Source: Reticulitermes speratus (lineage: Eukaryota > Arthropoda > Insecta > Blattodea > Rhinotermitidae). Taken from it: a stretch of 64,000 nt of DNA. Within the stretch, counting starts at the first letter, position 1. Every line of letters starts with the position of its first letter. Shown here one piece after another: positions 11,540-23,500 of this stretch. A program made the translations under genes and the position numbers. The DNA is taken from positions 19,434,406 through 19,498,405 of the forward strand of contig JAJKFL010000004.1 of NCBI GenBank assembly GCA_021186555.1. The letters are read 5' to 3'. The notes under the pieces are model-generated. The model searched no databases, was not told the origin of the DNA, and worked only from the letters and a program-made list of their open reading frames with translations.

Positions 11540-12550
11540 TGAAGAGAAATTCTTCAAATAATTTAAAGAGTTTTGAGTGCGCATTTAGCAGATGTATTTA
11601 GTTAGTTCTTGTTATAGAGGTCTCCATACAATTCTACCGCGACGTGAGCGAGAGGAAGTGTATAACAGTCAAGGACATGAGGCGGGATAGAGACGACGCT
11701 ACTAGCGATTGTAAAGACTCATCACTGCCTACAGCTAGCTAGAAGCCACTGAAAGTTAGGATCACAGTGCTTGTAGAAGAGACTGATCACAAACGAGAGG
11801 GAACTCGAGCACCTTGTTTGCCACATGGTCAGTCTGCCTCTAGTTTGCACAACGGTCACATCGTGTAAATGTGCTACATGCAGAACGCAGCTTCCTCCGG
11901 GTTTATTTGCACTTGACAAGTGGGCGTTGAGGCCGGCCTTGCACACACTCGCTCTTCAACGCTACACTGCCACGTTAGCGTGACGTAAGGAAAAGGACTC
12001 TTTAGATATTAGCACTACTAAATATCGTTATCAGTAGCGTGGCTAGAGGCAGGGTGACTGACGTAGCGGCTACGGTAATGGAAGAGTGACAGAGGACGAG
12101 TGGTGGAGACTAACCGATTGCCGTCTCTGCGCTGGGGCAGATTTGTGTGGGTCACGCTATACAGCGTGTTTCAGTATGGTTTGCGGCATGTCGTCGAGTG
12201 AGCGTCTTTAACCTCATTATAATTTCGGGAAGGTTTTGCTTTTCTACGGTGTCCTTGGTACGATTGTCTTTGCAACAAGAAAAACGTGTTGGTAGATTAA
12301 TTTCAGGATCACTGAAGTAGGCAGATTTACAAAGAATTTGAATGACATGTCCAGTCCATTGGCATGGGCTGTAACTTTTGGTCCTTGAAGATTCAAGTCT
12401 TCTGAGATGCAATGCTCGAATCTCATCAACACCACTGTATGACACACATCGCACTGTCCGCTCCTTTAAGAGTTCCATATTTCCTGTTGAACGCACTCTT
12501 AATAGGTGACTAGACAGGACACTGTCAGTTGACTACTCCAAGGGCCCTAC
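11540..12550. other. Mixed unique DNA, no gene recognised
   Basis: It is somewhat richer in G+C than its surroundings near 11,650-12,150. A minus-strand open frame of 114 codons (12,152-12,496) is polar in composition, but I recognise no domain in it. Confidence 0.5.
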
Positions 12551-12552
12551 AG

Positions 12553-12803
12553 ACCGATCTCGGTGGCCATGCGGTCTAATGCGTAGGCCTACAGCCGCTC
12601 AATCCTGGGGTCGCGGGTTCGAATCCCGCTGAGGACCTGGCTGTCCGTCTCTTGTGTCTGTTGTGTGTTGTGTAGGTAGCGACCTCTGCGACGAGCTGAT
12701 CACTCGATCAGGGGAGTCCTGCCGGGTGTGTGTGATCTAGAAACTTAAAAAAAAATGGAGGTGGCCTGGGCCTGATTTGGGCACTTACCGCCACAAAAAA
12801 AAA
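12553..12803 (+). mobile_element. tRNA-derived SINE, family S1, well preserved
   Basis: Head ACCGATCTCGGTGGCCATGC with box-B-like GCGGGTTCGAATCCCGC. Body: CTCTTGTGTCTGTTGTGTG, GCGACGAGCTGATCACTCGA and GTGTGTGATCTAGAAAC. It ends in an A-rich tail (ACAAAAAAAAAG). Box B is intact, so the internal pol III promoter may be usable; that is inference. Confidence 0.9.
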
Positions 12804-12809
12804 GATGGC

Positions 12810-15655
12810 TGTACCCAAACCGCATTAAACTATTATGTGCGATTTTACAGCCACAAATAGCCGTCTTATAGTAAACGCATTAATTTATCGAACACTTGGT
12901 CAGCATCGTTAGCAACTGATTCCATCAGCAAAACGAGTCTAAATGTTGGTCGTGATATCTGTAGGAGTTGTTCCTCGCACATCTAGTCTTCTGCTGTGTA
13001 TCACGGCCTTCTTACAAGAACAGAAGGTATTTGCCACGATGCTGCATGTTACTGGCTGCCTCTCAACAAATTTATAGTGCATAACTTACATTAGAATTGC
13101 AGTTAGCCAGAAGCACTCCGAATTTAACTCGTGTTTTTCATGGTGTCGTTGACGAAAATATGATTTTTTCCCCCCATATTCAGTGCGATGAATTCCCATT
13201 GGTGGAGTCGTTCGAAGTCATCTGTGACTGTAATGTGAGCAGTCGATCTAGTCCGTGTGCCTTTTCCTCTTTCTGTCACACGTGACAGCACTTGACGAAT
13301 AACGAAGCTTAAGTTTAGAGCGGTGTTGCTATTCTATTCGACTTACTTTCCCCCTCCGCTTGCTTCCCTTCTCTTAACCTATGATTTTGGATCACGTGGC
13401 ATCACTTTTCCTTTTGAATCATTTCGCACGTGAAGTAGATATACTGCTCACACTATAATTGCTGTTCTCTGCAAATTAGGTCTTCTCTCTCAGTGCCCCT
13501 GAACTTCTTTCTGTCTCTGTTTCTTTCTTGACGGTATACTTACCCTTTCGCTCGGCTGTTCCAATTTGTCAGTAGGTACATATGTCTGTGCTGTGTACAT
13601 TTTCTTATTAAACCTATTATCATCTTAGTAATAACCACCAGTTATGAAAAATGTATTTGCGAATAGATATGCATATGTAACAAAAGCCTATATTACCGAG
13701 AGGCTTTGAACTGTGAAGGATTAATGAAGGTGAATCAAGGTAGGCTCGAAATGTTGACTTACATATTGACAGACTTTTTGAACATCTATATATGTGCCAG
13801 TAGACAACTGCCATCAGTTGTCACTTGCAAGGCAAAGGATTATGTGGTCATTTGGCGCGCTGGAATTCGTCTAATTATTATTTGTAAATTTCAGTTTCTT
13901 TCTCATAAAACACGATGCATATTGATCTCTGCTTATGCTGTCTATAAGGAAATATAGTCTGTTTCTTGTAGGAATCACTGAACGCGTAAATACGCGGCGT
14001 GGGACAAACCGGAGACTCTTTTTACCTCAGGGTTGTTTGGTTGAGTTTGCATGTAGTTATTCACTCTGTTTCAAATGGTTTAGGATAATTTTCTTTGGAA
14101 TGCGTTATAAGGATGAAAATACTATATAACCTTCATGGATGAATTGAGACGTACGTGACTGAGGATATTTGTTGTGTAGCTATGATACGCCTCCCTTCGC
14201 CGCTTTTGCCTTTCTATGTACTCGTATATACACATATCTCTCCCCCTGATACTCTGACTGGGGTGTCGACGCAACGGCGAGCGTGACAAACACATAACAT
14301 CAGCATACCAAATATAAAACAAAAAAATTAACGTAATTTAAAATGTTTGAAGAAGAACTAAATACATAAATAATGACAAAGCATTAACACAGAAAATGTA
14401 TTTTAATAACAAGATGAGATGAGATAAGTCTCAGCCAACCACAACAGGATAATTCAAGAAAGCTCCACTCACAAAATAACTGCACTTGGCTCTTCCATAG
14501 CAACCAAAAGAAAACATAATTTCGTAAAAACTTATAACTGTCCCAAGGGCCCTGTGACCGCTCCCTACCTGCTGCGAAACATAATTTAGTACACCACTCC
14601 CCGCCCTCCCGGCCGAAGCAAGTTTTAGAGAAGGGCACAGGCCGAGCGCTGGCCACGGAGTCCTAGAACCGTAACCAACGTCAGTCCACCTTAGCAAAAC
14701 CGGAAGTGAAAGGAATAAGGAGACGGAAAGAAGGGGGAGGGGAAAAGAACTAGAAGTTTCGAGCTAAGACAGGAAAGTCGGTGGCAACACGTCACTTCCG
14801 ATGAAATTGTGCCTAACATGGCACTGTTATGGTAAAGTAATGTGAAGGGCCTTCCAAAGAAAACTCGTATTCGCGAACAGGGAGAAGATTCTGAACTTCT
14901 TCAAAGAGAACGGATGAGTGGGAACCAGAAGTAAGATTTGCAGTGTGTGAAGTTAGGGAATTGCAGCAAATCCTAGCTTCTGAATGTACGGCAATTTTTA
15001 TGTTATGTGGGGGGGGGGATGCTATAATGAATTCTGTGCATAAATTTCACATTCGATGTTACGTAAGCCATTACAAGCCAAGCTAGGTCGTAATGTTACA
15101 TTCCTACTATTGCACAGGGTTTTCATCTATTACAGTATCAACCGCGATTGTTCTTCCCATTCCAGCACAATCTAGGCTGTCAACATTGATTTCCAATCGG
15201 AGTTTTAGCATTGGTGAAACGGTTTTATCAGAGAGTGCTCGTTAAAAGTTGGCCCCTCTCCAGTAGCTCTGCTGTCGCCATTTCCACATGGGCAAGTGGA
15301 GTACGCCGGATAATTAATACGTTGTCTACACACCAGTCGTCCAATAAATGCACAGGAGTTTGCGTGAATGCTAGACTCAACAAAATATGAGAATGTTACC
15401 AGGGTAGGAACCATATGTGTACGATTGTTCGAGCTGACTGCCACGTCTTCTCGTAGTGACGCTTTGTAGGTGTGTGTATAGGTGCCAACATCTAAGTGGA
15501 GCCTCTGCCTCCGGCTTCGGATTAGTCCGTCTCATCGTGGACTAACTTGAAGATGCAGTGCTTTAAGAGCTGTAAGCACCACTAATATCGCAGCTATTCG
15601 AGTTCATAGGAAACTAATTGGCAACATACTAGATGGTAGGGGTTTGAGTCGGAAC
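12810..15655. other. Unique DNA, no gene recognised
   Basis: No transposon or exon is identified. At 14,384-14,697 two overlapping minus-strand frames of about 90 codons have unusual Gly/Cys/Trp-rich composition and higher G+C; I found no family match and do not call a gene. Confidence 0.5.
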
Positions 15656-15669
15656 AGGTGTCTTCTCTT

Positions 15670-16002
15670 CGCTGCCGCCGCCACCATCACCACCATCACC
15701 ACCGCCGCCGCCACCACCACCGCCACCAACACCACCACCACAACCACCGCCAACACCACCACCACCACCACCACCACCACCACCACCACCACCACCATCA
15801 CCGCTACGGCCACCACCACCAACACCACCAGCACCACCACCACCACCATCACCGCTACGGCCACCACCACCACCAGCACCACCAACACCACCACCACCAT
15901 CACTACCACCACCACAACCACCACCACTACTACCACTACTACAACCACCACCACCATTACTACTACTACTACTACTACTACTACTGCTGCTGCTGCGCGA
16001 CT
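15670..16002. repeat. (CCA)n/(CAC)n trinucleotide microsatellite
   Basis: About 330 bp of CAC/CAT/CAA units, with two copies of an imperfect CATCACCGCTACGGCCACCA insert (about 15,796 and 15,850). This suggests a higher-order unit of about 54 bp. It grades into (TAC)n and (TGC)n at the right end. Frames through it give poly-His, poly-Thr or, on minus, poly-Val of more than 100 codons. These are artefacts of the repeat, not genes. Confidence 0.95.
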
Positions 16003-16005
16003 TCT

Positions 16006-17230
16006 ACCACCCCCGCATTAAGACCGGCTCCTAGGTACCCTCTAGCCCTATGTACCAATTAGTAACGGTAGTTTTATCCACAACAACTTACTTTTCAGGA
16101 AGTTTAATTTGTAGACTACGTTGCGTTTTTGCTCCACGTTTCCTGCAAGTCTCTCCTGAGTAGCAATTTTTTGCATATGGACACAGGACTTGAGACCAGT
16201 TTTGGCCTAATATATGAAGTTCCTCATTCCTGTATAACGACACTAAATATATGCAATGAGAGAAGAAGACTCTTCTATTAGGGTGGATGAGTAAACGTTG
16301 TTTGACAGCGCTGTGTCAATTGAGGGAGTTAATTTGGCCCAGCATGATGTGACATGATGATCGCATACAGTGACTTCGAAAGGACTGAGGTGGATATGAT
16401 CGTGGCCTATTTCAAGCTATCCCTAGGTTATTTTAGACAGAGCGAGACTAATGATGATGATGAACTTCTGCCAGTACTTTCGGTGTCCCGGTCGAATCGG
16501 AACAGACTATCTTATCTTTCGAATAGAAGTGTTAGGCCTTACTGTTTGAGTCATATTGCTTTGTGATAGATAAGTGTTTCAGTTGTGGAAGAAAATTATT
16601 TAAGCAATGTGACGTAGTTCGTACACTGCATTTTCTTCTTTTGTAGTCTCAAATTGTTTTTCCCGATATTAGTGCTATCAGAGAATAATGTTTTATGAGC
16701 TAAGTGTTGTGTTAGGCTCCACATTTATCAAAAAATTTTAAATTTATTTTGGCCTTGAAATAAAACGTTATTTTGCATTTCTTAAGTTAACTCGCCAACT
16801 TTTTCGCGTGACACAATGTATTCGTTTCCACCAAAATCAGTTCAACAGCCTGCGATTTGTAATACATATTACACTTTCCATATTAGACGTTTGTTCTCAC
16901 TGAATTGCTCGTAAAGAACACTCGTACTGCACAATTGTGCATCAAGACTTTTTGATAAAATCGTATCTTTACTTACTCAGTTCCTAACCATTTCGAATAA
17001 TTTTATGCTTACGTCCTACTCTGTTTCTCAGAACTTCTTGGACGTATATGTTAGGTTGCAGGCTGGGTTAATTTATAGGCCAAATTAGGCTTGTTTGTAA
17101 TTAGACATTTTGAGGTACTGAGGTCTGGGGTATGGGAGGCGTGTGGAAGTTGTTAACCGTAAAACATTACCGATAGTTAAAACTGACCCTCAATATTATT
17201 ATTAGCGTGGTCAAAGTAAGGAGGATGAAA
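16006..17230. other. Unique DNA, no gene recognised
   Basis: No recognised feature; a short GATGATGATGA run lies near 16,452. Confidence 0.6.
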
Positions 17231-17295
17231 TAAGTGAGAATGTCACATACAAGTTTTATTACCAACCACTGCACAAAATTAATTTTTCTGCTCCT

Positions 17296-17329
17296 ACATG
17301 TTTCGGCTACGTATTGTAGCCATCATCAG
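17296..17329 (-). ncRNA. Hammerhead-like motif in FB-A left arm, stem I lost
   Basis: On the minus strand CTGATGA (17,329-17,323), stem II GGCTA/TAGCC, GAAA and ACATGT (17,301-17,296) are kept. The 5' partner of stem I is CCAC rather than CTCC and no longer pairs with GGAGC. It is probably inactive. Confidence 0.45.
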
Positions 17330-17496
17330 GTGGCCACTTTTATAATAAGGACATGGGCAGCGTATTGTACATCGGTCTTTGGTAATATACACACATTAGC
17401 TTTTTTGCGACCAACTGTCGTGTATAAAAAGCTAATGCGTGTATATGACCATCTACCGACGTACAATATGCTGCTTATGTTTTTATTATATTATTG

Positions 17497-17541
17497 GCTC
17501 CCTGATGATGGCTACAATACATAGCCGAAACATGTAGGAGC
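17497..17541 (+). ncRNA. Hammerhead-ribozyme-like motif in FB-A right arm
   Basis: Stem I is GCTCC (17,497-17,501) with GGAGC (17,537-17,541). The core is CTGATGA (17,502-17,508). Stem II is GGCTA (17,510-17,514) with TAGCC (17,522-17,526). GAAA is at 17,527-17,530, and the short palindromic stem III is ACATGT (17,530-17,535). The predicted cleavage site follows A17,536 (GUA triplet). All conserved hammerhead core positions are present. One unpaired T (17,509) lies between the core and stem II, which could lower activity. Stem III of this length normally needs a dimer to form. Confidence 0.6.
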
Positions 17542-17599
17542 AGAAAAATTATTTTTGTGCATGGTTGGAAATAAAACTTGGATGTGTAAGGCAGCTGCA

Positions 17600-20500
17600 C
17601 GGAATGTGTGTAACATTAAGTGTGAATGAGAATGTATGACATCTGGGAGAATTTGGAAACGTTGAAGGGAAGACACTGATTGAGAGACTCAAGGAATAGA
17701 TGGAAGACGAGACATAGTATATATATTTGTCTTAAAGAAATAGAGGGGTGATATTAATGGAACCTGTGTCACAGGTGGAGTAGGAATGAATGCGTGTTGC
17801 ATGTTGTTTTTACACCTCAAACACGATGGGAGTTGGTAAAAAAATTTAACAATTTTGTTGCTTTATGGGTATAGCTATTCAATTTGAATTTGATTTCAAT
17901 ATAGCGCAGTATCTGAAGTTTATTATTGCTGTACTTAACGCTGAAACAGTTTGTAGACTTTGCGTGAAATAGCGCCGTATATGCTGGGCTGTCGAAGACA
18001 CACGTGTGACTAAACGTGGGAATGTAACGTCCTCCGTCCTTCGGCACTTCTATCCACATGCTGAGTTTAACCAATGACGACCTCGTTTTGAGAATTCCAG
18101 AAGTGAACCACATCCCCTGTGTCTGTGGTGAGGTCTACGAGCCATACCATTGACACCAGATGCAAGAGCCATGAACAGCATGTACGGCTATATCAAGCGC
18201 AAAGTTGGCAGTAGCAGAACAGAACACTGGCCGATTTCTAACCCGCCTGATTTCCATTTCATAAGACCACGGCTCAACCTTGACAGTAGTCTCCGTGGAT
18301 CGACACATCAAACAAAGCATCGAAATTCTCCTTCGTTACAGAAATTTCAGCATAGATTATGTCTGTGTTCTGCGTTGTGTTCCGTGCAGAAGTCTATATA
18401 GACTGTAAATTGTGGTTTTCTGTAGTGTCGGTCTAATATGTTTTCGTTTTTAGACTGATTTTTCCTAAACTTACGTCTGTTTGATTTATAACTACCCCTA
18501 AACATAGAGTTACGTAACGGATTGTAATAGTAATAGTTACATGTACAATTCTTACATCAGCATTGAATAGGTGCCAATGGGATATGATGCTAGGCGAGGT
18601 TATGACTTGCGAATATTCGTATGCTGCCGTGCCTCTTACAGAAACGGTTATTTCTTTAACAGATGAGAATATCAAGCTTCTTAATACAGCATACACTTTA
18701 TCCGTGGGCAAGGGTACGTTATCTACCCATGTAAGTGATTGTTAAAAAGATTGAAAATCCATTTTATGACTTTTACCTCTCAGGATGACGCAGACCTTAA
18801 TCGAAACATGTTACTTATCTAACAAGTACTTAATAATTGTAAATCGCATTTTCTTTGTGACCAATATAGGATATAAAATACCTTTTACGTGAATATTTAC
18901 AATTAAATTATTATTTATGTAGTTCCTGACCCATCAGAAGGCTTTCACAAATTAAATGTAGGTAGAGACCCTCGGTTGAAGAGTCCGTTGCTTAATAGAA
19001 CTGATGCCATGCATAGACAGCAAAATAGACACTACTGTGCCATCTATCGACAAGTATATAAAATCATTTGTAGAAGGTACGCCATCTATCGACAGGAAAA
19101 GTTTTAGGATCACGCACATGTAATATTGAGTGTACCACAGTTGCGCACATAAAGATGGAGTACACCCACATCATCTGCAGCGACACCAGAAATAAATGTA
19201 GGAAAATTAATAATTAATACGGTTATTCGCGTTGTTTGTTGTACAAGAAACACCTGTAGGGCAAGGCACTGCAAGATTATAATCGTCTGGAATGTTACAC
19301 CGTGAAATTTGGTACATAGGCACTAACGTTTCAGATGAATCTGCTGCCTGCATCGTATAGTGGTTCTTGCAAAGCAGTGAAACGTGTGTACTAAGTGACA
19401 CGCGTCATGTACAGTAAAACCTCAGTACTGAGGTTAACGAAAATGTTAACGCTTTTGATGTGTAGTTGAGAGGCACCAGGTTCGAATTTTGGCTGTAACT
19501 CCCACTATCGTGACCTTTATTTTTTGTTTTCTTGATTTTATGGATTCCATTCCGATGTGATACTTGAAAGTAAGCGATGACTGTCATTTTCTGCATTTTT
19601 TCCAAACTAACCAGCTAACTGAACGCTTCCTTTAACCAGTCAGTTCAATTACAAACACGTATATTAATTAACGGACTTATACGCATACTGCTTTAGGATC
19701 TTCATTGAAAATATCGTTAATTTACTCAGCCAGTAAATATATATATTCCGCTTTCATGGAACATGAAGGTTTTGTAGCATGCTCACAAAAACTCGCCATT
19801 ATGAACCAGTAGTATAATCCCCGTCCGTACACCGACGGCGAATCGAGGCCTAGAAATCAGGACATGCATAAAGTAACCGCACGGCTTGGCAGTTCTGACA
19901 ACCGCACTATACCGTTCTCTTTCACGGCGACACGTGCGTGTAAGTACAGTTCGGGGCCCTTTAAAGCGATGAAGCACTGGCTTCTCTGTCGTGGTACATA
20001 TGAAGTGAAGAAACACTGTAACTCATAGGCTAGGCTAGACTAGACAGAGCTTACAGTTGATTCCAAGCAAAACATAAATGTAGAGCAGAAAACATTGTTT
20101 TATACTACTCCAGGTGCTGTGGCTAGTATCTAATTATTCTCAACACCCTGTTTAAAAAGTTCTGATATTACCCTTCCGTCCACGACTTTTTCACCCAGAT
20201 GATCTCCATCCCTTTTAGACTTGCGACGAATATTTTGAAGAATTTTTATATCTTAATGTTTGATATTTTCCCGCCCGTCTCATGCTCTTTCTTCAACTTA
20301 TCCTACATTATATTTAAGTTCTCCAATCAAAATAGCCTTGCCATACATAATTCTGATAGTTAAGTCATGTAGTTGCTTGGTACAGCCCTGGTTGTTTATT
20401 TTTTGAGCCGTAGCGTCATACAAAGTGTTTCTGAAATACAGGACATCAATTTAGGGGCGTGTCCTGCTCACGCAGACGACAAGAAACCTTTGTTTAAATA

Positions 20501-23500
20501 TAGGTCCTTGGACACTTCTCCTATGGAATATGGCGTGTTATGTTTTGAAAGAAGGAAGATAAAAGGAAGATGTAAACACATCCGTGGGAAGTGTGCATCC
20601 ACAAGTGGCTGATTTTAATACTACAGAGTAATGTTTTGACAACGAATTGCTCGAAGTGGTCAAGGTCTTCTCTGGTGCTTCCACCCATCACGCCGCACGC
20701 CTTGCTAAGGATTGTTGCAACCGTGTACTGCCCTCTGCGGTAATCACTCTGCTGCATTAATGGCCACAACGTTCGCAGTACTTTTAAGATGGCACCGTCA
20801 GTGAAAATGCTACGGACCATGCATTGCATAGTACACGGACCTGCAGTGGTGCTGCGTATTTCATAAGCATCCTGTATACGAATCAATATATCGAATGTAG
20901 TTTTAGAGGCGTCTGGCTAGTAGAAACGATTTGCTGACGCATGTAACCTGCCGTCGATTTCATACAAACAGCCAATAATGATAAGGTTTGGAAGTGCCGT
21001 TGATATTGAAGTGATTCCTCACACCCGACCTGCAGCGAGGATCTGTTAAGGACAGCGCCCAATACTGCTGCCATAGCAATTCAGGATAGACGTTAGTTCT
21101 ATTAGCAGGCCTAATGTTGCTTTATATCTTCACCAGCTCCACTCCACTTTCCCTCGTGTCGATGTCAGTTTTAGATCTCAGTCAAGTATTTTCATTTTCC
21201 CCCGTACATTTCAACGTTCCTCCCTCTGAAAGACATCTATACACTTTTACTTTTGATACGTTAAGTTACGTGATAATGTCCTTAAAATCTGTGTGAGCGA
21301 ATCGAAGGCTGTAATAAATACTTGGATCACACCTTGAACCCAGTCTGTTGGAAATCGCCGCTTCTTCACTTAGCATTGCACTGCTAATTGTAAAACCACT
21401 CTGGGCGTTAAAATGTTTCGGTCCACGCTGTTACAAAAAGACTAGTATCCACTTGGTATAAGTTTATTTTTCTTGCATAAATTTCTCATCGTTTTACTAT
21501 TTCGGCAATAAGGGTTATTCGATGTTTTAACATTGTTTATATCTTAATACAGTTAAAGTAATAATGACGGAACCTGAAAGTTCAACTTTACTACTTAAGC
21601 CCATAATTCAGCGTCATAATGAGCCTATTTCATTCACCTCCCATTCACATATCGCTCATGTAACAGCAAATTGCCGTAACCTACCGATAAATAGTTTTAC
21701 AGGAGACAGACGAAACCTGACCGACCTCAGTAGACCAACACTTAAGCATGTTATGTTTTTACGAAAATATAAGGACAAGCAATTTTTTATGGACACAACA
21801 TTTTGACAAAAGGTGTGTTTGTAACACAGCTGTCTAGTAATGTGGGAGTCTCAGTTTGACGAATTGTGTGGGTTACAACAAATTGCTCTTTCATGAGCGA
21901 TATCATACTTTTCGAAGATCGATCGTGAAGTTTCATCTCATCTGGATATTAAAATTGTTGCTATCCAAGCAACTTCCTCGCGAAAATTCTGTATGCACAT
22001 CTCTGCCCCGTCCTAACCACATTCCCAGCCCATCGTAGGTTTTAAGTTTCCACCATTCTAACAATATTAGGTGACCTGTTTAAATTAATTTTTTCGCTAT
22101 ATAAGCTAATAGGCGATCCTAAATTGCTTACAGTCTTCATTCTTGATATGTAGAGGTATTTTCCTGAGAATGTCTTTTGAAATAATTTACATTTATGTCC
22201 TTATCTCAAATGAAGATATTACGTTTGACACCTGTACAGAACAACAGACAAGATTATTATTTTTAAGACAACTCTCTAAAACCAGTTCCGATGCTGTGCT
22301 ACCTGTACCTTTTCTGTGGTATAAATTATAATATCCTGTTTTCACCACACAGCCTAGCACAATGTATTCGTACTGTATCCAGATAATTATTGTACTTCTT
22401 ACCTTCGCTACCTATGACTGTCAAATACCTACACTGTTTAAATTTCTAGCATTAAGAGTGCCAATTGTCATGCTCTTTAAACACATTTAGATCGGTCCAA
22501 AGAATCCGTATAATTCTGAGGCCTTTTAGAAAGTTACATAACACAGAACATTTACAGTGAAATAGTTCCAGTTCTATGCCTAAACTTAAATCTGAGGTCT
22601 TATCCCTCTTCGACTTTCTGCTACTGGTTATTCATAATATTTGCAGTTGCTCTTTTTGTCTGAAGACCTCCCAATCCGAGGACGCAACAGGCACAGTTAT
22701 GCGCGTTAATGCAGTCATTATGCACAATTGTGTCTTACAGACCTAATATTTGTTATAGTATTTTATTGAATATAGTTTGAATTCTATATAATATTTAAAT
22801 TGCCGCTTCAGCTCTAAAATTGAGCATATACTGCACCGCGTTGAAGTTCAAGTTGTTAGACAACAAACAGAAAGACCCTCAACCAGTTTTAAATTGGTCA
22901 GTGGGAAAGGGTTTGGGAACCAATTGTTTAGAGTTACTGGTTTTCTAATTTTACTGTGCGATACAAAGGACAATGCCTCAGCAGATGAAGGAATTTATGG
23001 ACGTTTGGTGTGACCTCTTGTTTTGGGTAAAGGAACTGTGTCGTCGCTTATTCGCGAAATGCTATGTTTGTGACATCTGACATCTGTCGCAGTAAGGAAA
23101 GGGAGACATGAATTAGTAATTGGATATTTGTCGAATGCTTCACTTCCACTTCTCATGGGGCTCTTTGTCTGCTTTTAGGACCAAATCGATGGCAATCAGA
23201 TGCTGCCAGCATTCTTGTTTAATAATATATTCTTTGACGTAACGTGTACGAAGAAAGAGCGACAGCCGATATTCAGAATATTCCCGCAGCCAGTTTGTTA
23301 GATGGGGCGGGTTAATATAGCGGTAGGTCTACTCTAGGTGTGGCCTCATTACCTTTCGTGTAATCGCCTCTGTCCAAATCTCAACCAATTCCGACATTAC
23401 TTTACATTTAGTACACAACTTTTGCAGTTTTGAAGGATTATGTTTTAATAACACAATAATCTGTCATTAATAAGTCGGTTAAGTGAGAATACGCTCACGT

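Larger units (their letters stand above)
17240..17589. mobile_element. Foldback element FB-A with hammerhead motif (Penelope/retrozyme-like)
   Basis: A long, nearly complete inverted repeat. The outer arms (ACATACAAGTTTTATTACCA... facing ...GGAAATAAAACTTGGATGTG) pair over about 85 bp. The inner arms (GCAGCGTATTGTACATCGGT... facing ...ACCGACGTACAATATGCTGC) pair over about 50 bp more. Only about 20 bp remains as loop near 17,406-17,425. Both arms carry CTGATGA - stem II - GAAACATGTA. Head-to-head repeats with hammerhead motifs are known from Penelope-like retroelements and, as small non-autonomous circles, retrozymes. No reverse transcriptase is present. Confidence 0.75.

Noticed and set aside
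12600-12640. Possible functional tRNA gene
   Set aside because: Box A and box B are present, but no cloverleaf with a paired acceptor stem can be drawn, and the body that follows is the S1 SINE.
15604-16062. Long open frames giving poly-Val, poly-Thr and poly-His
   Set aside because: They follow only from the (CCA)n microsatellite in three frames; no start context, domain or splice signal supports a protein.
18765-18815. CGAAACATGTTAC resembling the FB-A motif
   Set aside because: No CTGATGA-like core or stem II at the proper distance.
19440-19510. tRNA-like CAGGTTCGAATTTTG (and GCGAGTTCGAATCCTGC near 31,385)
   Set aside because: A box-B word alone, without a recognisable SINE body or second copy, is too weak to call.
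22895-22940. GGGTTTGGGAACCA as a hAT right end
   Set aside because: No matching left end or 8-bp duplication was found.
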